NCBI GenBank assembly: GCA_004296955.1
Contig: SCVB01000043.1
Span: forward strand, 1 to 64,000
DNA: 64,000 bases
Reading direction: 5' to 3'
Source of the DNA: Brevundimonas sp.
GTDB taxonomy: Bacteria > Pseudomonadota > Alphaproteobacteria > Caulobacterales > Caulobacteraceae
The position numbers and the translations under genes were made by a program. Under the pieces are notes generated by a model. The model saw nothing but the letters and a program-made list of their open reading frames with translations. It searched no databases and was not told where the DNA came from. Shown piece by piece: positions 29,826-37,640 of the stretch. Positions within the stretch are counted from its first letter, which is position 1, and the number at the start of each line of letters is the position of its first letter.

Positions 29826-30977
29826 ATGGTCGAGACGACAAAGGGACGGGGCGCGCGGTCCAATGCGAGCGGGCGATTCGAACCGGAAACCGTCGAGGCT
29901 TTCGATGACGGCTGGACCGGCGACGACGCCGGGGCGGCGCCGCTGCGCACCACCCTGACGCCCGAACACGCCCGGACGATCATCGCCAGGAACACCAGTC
30001 CGGACATCGGTTTCGACCGGTCCATCAACCCCTACAAGGGCTGCGAACATGGCTGCATCTACTGCTACGCCCGTCCGTCCCATGCCTGGATGGGCCTATC
30101 CCCGGGCCTGGATTTCGAGAGCCGCCTCTTCTTCAAGCCCGGGGCCGCGGGTCTGCTGGAGCGGGAATTCGCGAAACCCCGCTACGTCTGCAAACGCATC
30201 CACATAGGCGGCAACACCGACCCCTATCAGCCGGTCGAGCGCGAGCTGAACTCGACGCGTTCGATCCTGGAGGTGATGCAGCGCTTCCGGCACCCGTTCA
30301 GCATCATCACCAAATCGGTCCTGATCGCGCGCGACGCCGACATTCTCGGCCCGATGGGCCAGGCCGGCCTGGCCTCGGCCTGCGTCTCCATCACAACCCT
30401 CGACCGCGGCCTGGCGCGCGCCATGGAGCCCCGGGCCTCGACGCCGGCCAGGCGGCTGGAGGCGATCGCGCGCCTGGCCGATGCTGGCTGTCCGGTCAGC
30501 GTCGGCTTCGCCCCCGTCATCCCCGGGCTCAACGACCATGAGCTGGAATCGGTGCTCGAGGCGGCGTCGAAGGCCGGCGCGACCTCGGCCATGTACGTCA
30601 CCCTGCGCCTGCCGCTCGAAATCAAGGACCTGTTTCGCGAATGGCTGGCCGACGCCCGACCCGAGCGCGCCGCGCGGGTCATGTCCCTGATCCGGCAGAC
30701 CCGCGGCGGCAGGGACTATGACGCCGACTGGTCCCAGCGCATGAAGGGGACCGGACCGGTCGCCGAACTGATCGCCGCGCGGTTCAGGGCGGCGGTGAAG
30801 CGCTACGGTCTCGACGCCCCGCGAAAGCCGGTGGACGAGGCGCAGTTCCGCGTGCCGCCGGAAATGAAGAAGCAGATGGATCTGTTTGACCTGGCCCCCT
30901 CACCTCTTCCTTCCCCCATTTCGGGGGAAGGTGGCTCGCGGAGCGAGACGGATGGGGGCCTGCCGGATGCAGCCTGA
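29826..30977 (+). CDS. PA0069-type radical SAM protein, SOS-box controlled
   Basis: This radical SAM enzyme has 383 residues and the [4Fe-4S] motif C73-x3-C77-x2-C80 in CEHGCIYC. The preceding NPYKGCEH block and the following GGNTDPYQPVER are typical of the PA0069/SplB-like group, relatives of spore photoproduct lyase whose reaction is unknown. A perfect LexA box sits directly upstream, so DNA-damage induction is expected. The last 25 or so residues (from about LAPSPLPSP) are encoded by an inverted-repeat element and probably replace the ancestral C-terminus. The coding end overlaps the following DUF559 gene. Confidence 0.9.
   Translation: MVETTKGRGARSNASGRFEPETVEAFDDGWTGDDAGAAPLRTTLTPEHARTIIARNTSPDIGFDRSINPYKGCEHGCIYCYARPSHAWMGLSPGLDFESRLFFKPGAAGLLEREFAKPRYVCKRIHIGGNTDPYQPVERELNSTRSILEVMQRFRHPFSIITKSVLIARDADILGPMGQAGLASACVSITTLDRGLARAMEPRASTPARRLEAIARLADAGCPVSVGFAPVIPGLNDHELESVLEAASKAGATSAMYVTLRLPLEIKDLFREWLADARPERAARVMSLIRQTRGGRDYDADWSQRMKGTGPVAELIAARFRAAVKRYGLDAPRKPVDEAQFRVPPEMKKQMDLFDLAPSPLPSPISGEGGSRSETDGGLPDAA
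30909..30934 (+). repeat. 26-bp inverted repeat, left copy
   Basis: This 26-base sequence is an exact inverse of the copy at 31330-31355, and each copy is itself nearly palindromic (CCCCCATTTCGGGGG core). It lies inside the 3' coding end of the radical SAM gene and is followed by a second small hairpin, CTCGCGGAGCGAG. Confidence 0.9.
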
Positions 30978-31368
30978 GCCGGCGATCAGACGCGCCCGTC
31001 GCTTGCGCGAGACGCCGAGCCGCGCGGAAGAGTTCTTCTGGTCTTTGATTCGGGACCGTGCGCTCGACGGCCTTCGCTTCCGGCGACAAGTCCCGATTGG
31101 CTTCTATGTGGTCGACTTCGCCTGTCTGTCGGCTCGGCTGATCATTGAGGCGGATGGCGGCGTCCATGCGCTGAGAACGTTTGACGATGCCAAACGCGAC
31201 GCGTGGCTGAGGTCGCAGGAATTTCAGGTGCTCCGCTTTACGAACAACGAGATTCTCGGAACGCCGAACCATGTCCTCGCCGCTATTCGCGATGCCGCCG
31301 GCAAGCCCGCATCCGAGCGGCTTCGCCGCCCACCTTCCCCCGAAATGGGGGAAGGGATTATTTTCTAG
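30967..31368 (+). CDS. DUF559 domain protein (PD-(D/E)xK-type nuclease fold)
   Basis: The 133-residue protein belongs to the DUF559 group, related to very-short-patch-repair and restriction endonucleases. The core shows FYVVDFACLSARLIIEADGG, with Asp50, Glu61 and Asp63 placed like the metal ligands of the PD-(D/E)xK fold, preceded by an Arg-rich helix and followed by FQVLRFTNNEI. The final PPSPEMGEGI is translated from the right inverted repeat. The ATG at 30967 overlaps the upstream gene by 11 nt; 30952 is an alternative. The substrate is unknown. The gene with its repeats resembles a small transposed cassette. Confidence 0.85.
   Translation: MQPEPAIRRARRLRETPSRAEEFFWSLIRDRALDGLRFRRQVPIGFYVVDFACLSARLIIEADGGVHALRTFDDAKRDAWLRSQEFQVLRFTNNEILGTPNHVLAAIRDAAGKPASERLRRPPSPEMGEGIIF
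31330..31355 (-). repeat. 26-bp inverted repeat, right copy
   Basis: This is the exact reverse complement of 30909-30934, and it encodes the last residues of the DUF559 protein. Together the two copies bracket a 447-base segment containing only that gene. Confidence 0.9.
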
Positions 31369-31769
31369 TCCTCCGCCGCCGAGAGATCGATGGCGTTCGT
31401 CACCAGCTCCCGCCACGTTGGGTCGGTCGCATCAACCAGGTCGACATCCTCCATCAGGGCCACCGCCCCGCCGCCGTCGGGCAGGATCAGGCCGAGCACC
31501 TCCATCTCCTCGCCATCGGCGCCGAGGTGGGTCTCGGCCTGCACCGCCACCGCGGCCTGTTCGCCGTCCTCGTCCCACCAGATCACCGGCTGGGGCAGGT
31601 CCATGGCGATCGGACGCGGGTCGTCGGTGTCGGCCAGGGCGAAGACCGCCCGGCGCGCCTGCACGTCATCCAGCGTCGCCACCGCACCGATGAAGGGCGT
31701 CAGCCGGGTCCAGTCCTCGGCGTCGAAGCCGCCCCCGTCCTCATCGGGCAGGTTGTCGTTCATCGTCAT
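31365..31769 (-). CDS. acidic hypothetical protein
   Basis: The 134-residue, strongly acidic protein contains PVIWWDEDGEQAAVAVQAE and a central beta-rich stretch, with no motif I can name. Its ATG overlaps the stop of the RNA methyltransferase gene (ATGA), which suggests a coupled partner. Its TAG stop shares CTAG with the DUF559 gene on the other strand. The frame continues far upstream only as a shadow of the methyltransferase gene. Confidence 0.75.
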   Translation of the reverse strand: MTMNDNLPDEDGGGFDAEDWTRLTPFIGAVATLDDVQARRAVFALADTDDPRPIAMDLPQPVIWWDEDGEQAAVAVQAETHLGADGEEMEVLGLILPDGGGAVALMEDVDLVDATDPTWRELVTNAIDLSAAED

Positions 31770-33010
31770 CGCCTGAACACCCCCACCAGTTCCACATGGG
31801 CCGACCACAGGAACTGGTCGACCGGCGTGACCCGCTCCAGCCGGAAGCCGGCGTCGATCAGCACCCGCGCATCGCGGGCGAAGGTCACGGGATTGCAGGA
31901 CACCCCGACCACGACCGACGCCTTCGTCCCGGGCAGTTGCCGGGTCTGCTCCAGCGCCCCGGCGCGCGGCGGGTCCAGCACCACGGCGTCGCAGCTGCGC
32001 AGGTCGTACGGAGCCAGCGGCCGCCGGAACAGGTCGCGCGCCTCGGCCGTCACCGGCTTCATGCCGGGCCCGGAGCCGATGCCGGCCTTCAGCGCCGCGA
32101 TCCCCGCCGCCGATCCGTCCGCCGCCAGCACCGGCGCTACCGTCGCCAGCGGGAAGGTGAAGGTCCCCGCTCCGCAGAACAGGTCGGCGACCTTCTTCGC
32201 CCCGCGCACAGCCTCCACAGCGCGCGCGACCATGGCCGCCTCGGCCTCGGGCACGGCCTGCAGGAAGCCGCCGGGCGGCAGGGGCACGACAGCCGGGCCG
32301 AAGGCCACCTTCGGCTGCCGCTCCATCATCAGCACCTCGCCGGCGAGGCTCAACCGGGCGAGATCGACCGCCGCCGCCGCCTCGATGGCCCGCATCCGGG
32401 CGTCGCCGGACAGGCCGCCGGACCGCCGCTCCACGCCGGTCACATCGACGTCCAGCCCGGTCAGGGTCGCCGTCACATGCAGGGTCGGGGCGGATTTCGG
32501 ATGCTCGAGGAAGGCCTCGGCCAGCCGCGCCAGCGCCGGGAAGGCCGCCACCAATCGCGGATCGGCCACCGGGCAGGCGGTCACCTCGACCAGCCGCCAG
32601 CTCTTGCGCGCCTTGAACCCCAGAACGACCCGCCCGTCCTCGCCGCGCCGGGCATGCAGGGCCAGCCGCCGCCGCGTGCCGGGCGGCACAGCCACCGTCG
32701 CCTCGATCTCGGTCTCGATCCGCTCCCGGGCCAGGGCGTGCCGGACCTGATCGCGCTTCCAGTCCAGATAGGGCCCGGCCGCCCAGTGCTGCAGCGAACA
32801 GCCGCCGCAGTCGCCGTAGTGGGGCGACACCGGGGCGATTCTTTCCGGGCTGGCGGTCAGGATCTCCACCTCTTCCAGCCGCCCGTCGCGCACCTCGCCC
32901 CGAACCGTCTCGCCGGGCAGGGTCAGGGGGACGAACACCGGTCCGGCCGCCGTCTCGGCGATCCCGTCGCCCTGCCCGCCCACGCGGCTGATGGTCAGCG
33001 TCTCCGTCAT
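31766..33010 (-). CDS. TrmA/RlmD-family RNA (uracil-5-)-methyltransferase
   Basis: This enzyme transfers methyl from SAM to C5 of uracil in rRNA or tRNA. The 414-residue product has an N-terminal TRAM-like domain (1-55), the SAM site FCGAGTF (278-284), DPPRAG (346-351) and the catalytic nucleophile Cys372 in VSCNPVTF. The Fe-S cluster region shows C68 and C71 (CGGCSLQH) and C146. The expected first Cys, just before PHYG, is Ser62, so the usual four-Cys set is incomplete. RlmD-like is the likely label, but the target base is unproven. Confidence 0.88.
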   Translation of the reverse strand: MTETLTISRVGGQGDGIAETAAGPVFVPLTLPGETVRGEVRDGRLEEVEILTASPERIAPVSPHYGDCGGCSLQHWAAGPYLDWKRDQVRHALARERIETEIEATVAVPPGTRRRLALHARRGEDGRVVLGFKARKSWRLVEVTACPVADPRLVAAFPALARLAEAFLEHPKSAPTLHVTATLTGLDVDVTGVERRSGGLSGDARMRAIEAAAAVDLARLSLAGEVLMMERQPKVAFGPAVVPLPPGGFLQAVPEAEAAMVARAVEAVRGAKKVADLFCGAGTFTFPLATVAPVLAADGSAAGIAALKAGIGSGPGMKPVTAEARDLFRRPLAPYDLRSCDAVVLDPPRAGALEQTRQLPGTKASVVVGVSCNPVTFARDARVLIDAGFRLERVTPVDQFLWSAHVELVGVFRR

Positions 33011-33161
33011 CGGCCGCTTCTAGAGGCAACTGTCCGTCGGCGAAACCTGAACGAAGATGAACGTCCCGATCAAAGGCCGTTCAGTTTGGCGGGCCTATTG
33101 CTCATGGCCACAGACACAGGCGTCGACCTCCGGCGCCCGCCCTGCAGCCAGGATCACGCCG

Positions 33162-33842
33162 ATGTTCGCCCGTCTGCCCCTCAAGACCGCCTTCGGCGCC
33201 GCCGCCCTCGCCGCCGCCGGCCTGTTGCTCACCCCCGCCGCCGCCTCGGCCCAGGCCTACCCCTACCAGGGCGCGCCCCAGGCCTATGGCTCCTACGGCG
33301 GCTCCTACGGCTACGACCAGTCCTACGGCTATGACCAGTCGCGCTACGGTTCCGACCGTTCGTACGATCAGGGCTACGACCGCTCCGGCCGCGACTATTG
33401 CCGCAGTGAGCGTCGTCAGCGCACGGGCGCCGGCGTCGCCGTCGGCGCCACCTTCGGCGCCGTCGTGGGCTCGCAGCTCGGCGCCCGCGGTCGCCGCACC
33501 GAAGGCAGCGTTCTCGGCGCCGTGATCGGCGGGGCTCTCGGCGCCGCGGTCGGCAACGACTCGGCCCGGCGCTGCGACAGCGGCTACGGCGGCCAGACGC
33601 AGTACGGCTATGACGACCGCGCCTACGGCGGGCAATCCGGCTACGGCTACGAGACGCGCGGCTACGAGGGCGAGGCCTACCGTTCCGACGACCGCTATGA
33701 GGACCGCGCCTACAGCGACGACCGCTACGACGACCGCGACTATCGCTATCAGCGCGACGACCGGTCCGACTGCCGCACCGTCGCGGTGCGGGCCCGGGAC
33801 GGCTACGGCCGCGTCGTCACCCGCTACCAGCAGACCTGCTGA
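33162..33842 (+). CDS. exported glycine-zipper, Tyr/Asp-rich repeat protein
   Basis: The 226-residue product has a signal peptide (about 1-31, ending ASA-Q). It then has a Tyr-Gly-Asp-rich low-complexity region, a glycine-zipper segment of two hydrophobic helices (VGATFGAVVGSQLGARG and VLGAVIGGALGAAVG, near 95-130), and a second repetitive Tyr/Asp/Arg region before a short domain with two Cys. Glycine-zipper segments associate with the outer membrane or with each other. No enzymatic motif is seen. The ATG at 33162 gives the clean signal peptide. A strong terminator follows. Confidence 0.82.
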   Translation: MFARLPLKTAFGAAALAAAGLLLTPAAASAQAYPYQGAPQAYGSYGGSYGYDQSYGYDQSRYGSDRSYDQGYDRSGRDYCRSERRQRTGAGVAVGATFGAVVGSQLGARGRRTEGSVLGAVIGGALGAAVGNDSARRCDSGYGGQTQYGYDDRAYGGQSGYGYETRGYEGEAYRSDDRYEDRAYSDDRYDDRDYRYQRDDRSDCRTVAVRARDGYGRVVTRYQQTC

Positions 33843-33898
33843 CAGAATTACGCCGCCGATTATTTTCAGCCCCCCTGTCGATCGGCGGCGTGACGGAG

Positions 33899-33930
33899 AC
33901 CCCCGGTGGAGCGATCCACCGGGGGTTTTT
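33899..33930 (+). terminator. Rho-independent terminator after the glycine-zipper gene
   Basis: ACCCCCGGTGGA (33899-33910) pairs with TCCACCGGGGGT (33915-33926) around GCGA, then TTTT. It follows the stop by about 57 bases. A second, weaker inverted repeat (CGCCGCCGAT and ATCGGCGGCG, 33851-33890) lies between. Confidence 0.9.
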
Positions 33931-33989
33931 CCACTTTTGGAAGGGCGCTAACGCTCGCCGTGCGGCGGCTCGCTACTTGAGCGCCGGCC

Positions 33990-34048
33990 GTCTCCTCCCC
34001 ATGCAATGGGGAGGGGGACCATGCGAAGCATGGTGGAGGGGTGGAGCC
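33990..34048. repeat. two-hairpin intergenic repeat
   Basis: CCTCCCCATGCAATGGGGAGG is followed by ACCATGCGAAGCATGGT and GGAGGGG. This is the same two-hairpin layout as at the radical SAM/DUF559 junction, but with different bases. It lies in the 233-bp gap between the glycine-zipper gene and tlyA, and no gene is visible in that gap. Confidence 0.65.
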
Positions 34049-34075
34049 GGATCCCATGCGATCAGGCGACGAGCC

Positions 34076-34813
34076 TCAGCCTCGGTCCCGCCGCTTCGCC
34101 CAGAGCAGGAACTCGACGTTCCCGTCGCCGCCGGTGACCGGGCTCTCGGCCGTCGCCTGCACGGCCCAGCCCTCGCCTTCCAGCCAGGCCGAGACATTCG
34201 CCAGCGCCGCCTGCTGCGCGGCCGGGTCCCTGACCACGCCCTTCTTGGTCCCGCCCGGTCCCGTCGCCTCGAACTGCGGCTTCACAAGGGTGACCAGGTC
34301 TGCGCCCGGCCCGGCCAGGGACAGGGCTACGGGCAACACCTTGGACAGGCCGATGAAGCTGGCGTCGCAGACGATCAGCGACGGCGCATCGGGAATCAGG
34401 GCCGGCGAAAGATCGCGGGCATCGGTCTGCTCAAGACTGACCACGCGCGGATCGGACGCCACCCGGGCATGCATCTGGCCCGTGCCGACGTCGACGGCGA
34501 ACACCCGCGCCGCGCCGCGTGACAGGCAGACCTCGGTGAAGCCCCCGGTCGAGGCGCCGACGTCCAGCACGATCCGCCCCTCGACCGCGACGGGCCAGAG
34601 CGTGAGCGCGTGGTCCAGCTTCAGGGCCCCGCGTCCGACCCAGCGATGGGCGTCGGCATAGGCGACGACCGCATCATCGGCCACAGCTTGGGACGCCGCC
34701 CTGGCGGGCGCGCCGTTCACTGTCACGCCGCCCGCCTCGACCGCCGCCTTCGCCCGCGCCCGGCTCTCCGCCAGGCCGCGGGCGACCAGCAGCTGGTCGA
34801 GCCGCGTCTTCAC
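34076..34813 (-). CDS. tlyA: TlyA-family rRNA 2'-O-methyltransferase
   Basis: The 245-residue protein has an N-terminal S4 RNA-binding domain (MKTRLDQLLVARGLAESRAR onward, about 1-60) and an FtsJ-like methyltransferase domain with VLDVGASTGGFTEV (SAM motif I) and VTLVKPQFE (the catalytic Lys region). Mycobacterial TlyA methylates 16S C1409 and 23S C1920; short-type members methylate only 23S RNA. Its start overlaps the valS stop (ATGA). The older label 'hemolysin' is not supported by function. Confidence 0.92.
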   Translation of the reverse strand: MKTRLDQLLVARGLAESRARAKAAVEAGGVTVNGAPARAASQAVADDAVVAYADAHRWVGRGALKLDHALTLWPVAVEGRIVLDVGASTGGFTEVCLSRGAARVFAVDVGTGQMHARVASDPRVVSLEQTDARDLSPALIPDAPSLIVCDASFIGLSKVLPVALSLAGPGADLVTLVKPQFEATGPGGTKKGVVRDPAAQQAALANVSAWLEGEGWAVQATAESPVTGGDGNVEFLLWAKRRDRG

Positions 34814-37554
34814 CCCACCGCGTCCAGCCGCGCCAGCGCCGCCTGCAGCTTGGCCTTGCCGGCCTCGGCCTCGGCCAGCTTCTGGCGCTGTTCGTCAACC
34901 ACCTCGGGCGCGGCGCGCGACACGAAGTTCGGATTGCCGAGCTTCCGGTTCACATGCGCGGCGTCGTCCTCGAAGGCGGCGATCTCCTTGGTCAGACGCG
35001 CCCGCTCGGCCGACAGATCGATGATCCCCGCCAGCGACAGGGCGGCCGTGGCCCCGCCGGACACGAAGGTCACCGCCCCCGAAGCCGCCGCCTCGACGGT
35101 CGACAGGTCCGACACCCGGCCCAGGGTCAGGATCAGCTCGCGGTGACGCGCGATCCGGTCCGCCGTGGCCGCGTCCGGCGCGATGAAGGACAGGCCGGGC
35201 TTGGCGCCCTGGGGCACGTTCATCTCGGCCTTCAGCTGGCGGATCTCGGTGACCAGATCGACCAGCCAGCCGATCTCGCCCTCGGCCGCAGCATCGATGA
35301 AGCCGTCCGGCAGCTCCGGCCAGGCCGCCCCGATCAGGGTCGCCTCGCTGCGCACCGCGCCCTCCCCGGCCAGCTTGTCCCACAGCTCCTCGGTGATGAA
35401 GGGCATGATCGGGTGCATCAGCTTCAGGGTCTGGTCGAGGGTCCAGGCGGTCATGGCCCGGGTCTCGGCCTTCGCCGTCTCGTCCGCCCCCATGAACACC
35501 GGCTTGGCCAGCTCCAGGTACCAGTCGCAGAAGACGTTCCAGACGAAGCGGTACAGGGCCGAGGCCGCGTCGTCGAACCGGCCGCCCTCGACGGCCTCGC
35601 TGACCGCGCGCTCGGCTTTTGTGAGTTCGCCGCGGATCCAGCGGTTGATGGTCTGGTCGACCGTCGCCGGATCGAAGCCTTCCACGCGCCGCGCCTCGTT
35701 CATCTGGGCGAAGCGGGCCGCGTTCCACAGCTTGGTGCCGAAATTGCGATACCCTTCAATCCGCTGACGCGACAACTTGATGTCGCGCGTACCCGACAGG
35801 ATGGCCATGGTGAAGCGCAGTGGGTCGGCGCCCAGCTCGTCGATGATGCCGAGCGGGTCGATGACATTGCCCTTCGACTTGCTCATCTTCTGGCCCTTCT
35901 CGTCGCGGACCAGGCCATTGATGATGACCCGCCGGAACGGAACCTCATCCATGAAGTGAAGTCCCATCATCATCATCCGGGCTACCCAGAAGAAAATGAT
36001 GTCCGCCGCCGTCACCAGATCGCTGGTCGGATAGAAGCGCTCAAGATCCTCCGTCTTCTCCGGCCAGCCCATGGTCGAGAATGGCCACAGGGCCGAGCTG
36101 AACCAGGTGTCCAGCACGTCCTCGTCCTGGGTCAGCGGAGTCTCGGCGCCGTAGTGGTGGCGGGCGGCGGCGCGGGCCTCGTCCTCGCTCTCCTCGACGA
36201 AGATGGTCCCGTCGGGGCCGTACCAGGCCGGGATGCGATGCCCCCACCACAGCTGGCGCGAGATGCACCAGGGCTCAATGTTGCGCAGCCATTCGAAATA
36301 GATCTTCTCGTAGCTCTTCGGCTCGAAGACGGTGTCGCCCTGCTCCACCGCCCTGATCGCCGGCTGGGCCAGGGTGTGGGCGTCGACGTACCACTGGTCC
36401 GTCAGCCAGGGCTCGATGACCACGCCCGAGCGGTCGCCGTGCGGGATGACGTGGCGGGTCTTCTCGATTTCCTTGAGCCACCCCTCGGCCTCGGCCCGGG
36501 CGACGATGGCCTTGCGCGCCGCGAACCGGTCCATGCCCTCGTATTCAGCGGGCACATCAGGCGTATCGGCGGCGGTGATCCGGCCGAAGGCGTCCATGAC
36601 GTTCAGCGCCGCCAGCCCGGCCCGCTTGCCGACCTGGAAGTCGTTGAAGTCATGCGCGGGGGTGATCTTCACCGCGCCGGACCCCTTGGTCGGGTCGGCG
36701 TAGTCGTCGGCGACGATCGGAATGCGGCGGCCGACGATGGGCAGGGTCACAAACTTGCCGACCAGCCCCGCATAGCGCGCGTCGTCCGGATGCACGGCCA
36801 CGCCGGTGTCGCCCAGCATGGTCTCCGGCCGGGTCGTCGCCACGACGATGTAGTCGCGGGTCTCGTATTCCGTCGGCTGGCCGTCGCCGTCCCAGGCGAC
36901 CGGGTGCTCATAGGTGACGCCGTCGGCCAGCGGATAGGCGAAATGCCAGTAGTGGCCGTCCATCTCGCGCTGCTCGACCTCAAGGTCCGAGATGGCCGTC
37001 TGGAAATGCGGGTCCCAGTTGACCAGCCGCTTGTCGCGATAGATCAGGCCTTCCTTGTGCAGCCGGACGAAGACCTTGCGCACGGCGGCGTTGAGACCCT
37101 CGTCGAGGGTGAAACGCTCGCGGCTCCAGTCGCAGCTCGCGCCCAGTCGGCGCAGCTGCTGGACGATGGTACCGCCGCTCTCGGCCTTCCATTCCCAGAC
37201 CTTGGCCACGAAGGCGTCGCGGCCCATGTCGCGGCGGCTGACGTTGCCCGCCGCCGCCAGCTGGCGCTCAACCACCATCTGGGTGGCGATGCCCGCATGG
37301 TCCGTGCCCGGCAGCCACAGCACGGCCTTGCCGCGCATCCGGTGATACCGCGCCAGGATGTCCTGAAGCGTGTTGTTCAGCGCGTGGCCGATGTGCAGCG
37401 AGCCGGTCACATTGGGCGGCGGAATGACGATCGAATAGGCGTCGGCCGCGCCGTCCGTGGCGCGGGCGTCGCGCGGCGCGAACAGGCCGCTGTCCTCCCA
37501 CATCGCATAGAGGCGGGGTTCGGCGGCGGTCGGGTCGAAGGTCTTGTCGAGCAT
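34810..37554 (-). CDS. valS: valyl-tRNA synthetase
   Basis: ValS charges tRNA-Val and edits mischarged Thr. The 914-residue class I enzyme has HIGH at 54-57 (in PPNVTGSLHIGHALN) and KMSKS at 556-560. Between them lies the CP1 editing domain, with TTRPETMLGDTGVAVHPDD as its landmark. The C-terminus is a coiled-coil tRNA arm (residues about 845-914, with DDAAHVNRKLGNPNFV). It lies 86 bp downstream of popZ and overlaps tlyA by 4 nt. Confidence 0.97.
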   Translation of the reverse strand: MLDKTFDPTAAEPRLYAMWEDSGLFAPRDARATDGAADAYSIVIPPPNVTGSLHIGHALNNTLQDILARYHRMRGKAVLWLPGTDHAGIATQMVVERQLAAAGNVSRRDMGRDAFVAKVWEWKAESGGTIVQQLRRLGASCDWSRERFTLDEGLNAAVRKVFVRLHKEGLIYRDKRLVNWDPHFQTAISDLEVEQREMDGHYWHFAYPLADGVTYEHPVAWDGDGQPTEYETRDYIVVATTRPETMLGDTGVAVHPDDARYAGLVGKFVTLPIVGRRIPIVADDYADPTKGSGAVKITPAHDFNDFQVGKRAGLAALNVMDAFGRITAADTPDVPAEYEGMDRFAARKAIVARAEAEGWLKEIEKTRHVIPHGDRSGVVIEPWLTDQWYVDAHTLAQPAIRAVEQGDTVFEPKSYEKIYFEWLRNIEPWCISRQLWWGHRIPAWYGPDGTIFVEESEDEARAAARHHYGAETPLTQDEDVLDTWFSSALWPFSTMGWPEKTEDLERFYPTSDLVTAADIIFFWVARMMMMGLHFMDEVPFRRVIINGLVRDEKGQKMSKSKGNVIDPLGIIDELGADPLRFTMAILSGTRDIKLSRQRIEGYRNFGTKLWNAARFAQMNEARRVEGFDPATVDQTINRWIRGELTKAERAVSEAVEGGRFDDAASALYRFVWNVFCDWYLELAKPVFMGADETAKAETRAMTAWTLDQTLKLMHPIMPFITEELWDKLAGEGAVRSEATLIGAAWPELPDGFIDAAAEGEIGWLVDLVTEIRQLKAEMNVPQGAKPGLSFIAPDAATADRIARHRELILTLGRVSDLSTVEAAASGAVTFVSGGATAALSLAGIIDLSAERARLTKEIAAFEDDAAHVNRKLGNPNFVSRAAPEVVDEQRQKLAEAEAGKAKLQAALARLDAVG

Positions 37555-37580
37555 GGGGAGGGTCTTCGGACAAAGAGAAA

Positions 37581-37604
37581 GGGCGGCCCCGACTGGAGCC
37601 GCCC
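37581..37604 (-). terminator. probable terminator between popZ and valS
   Basis: On the minus strand GGGCGGC pairs with GCCGCCC around a 10-base loop, then TTTCTCTTTG. The stem is 7 bp and the T-run is broken, so termination may be partial, allowing some read-through into valS. Confidence 0.55.
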
Positions 37605-37640
37605 CGGAATGATCTAGCCTTGATCAGGTCGCAGGTGAAG

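Noticed and set aside
30867-31368. Classical insertion sequence or transposase
   Set aside because: Although inverted repeats are present, the only gene is a DUF559 protein. No DDE or HUH transposase motif and no obvious target-site duplication was found.
36041-37598. Several small frames within valS
   Set aside because: All are out-of-frame products of the valS codons.
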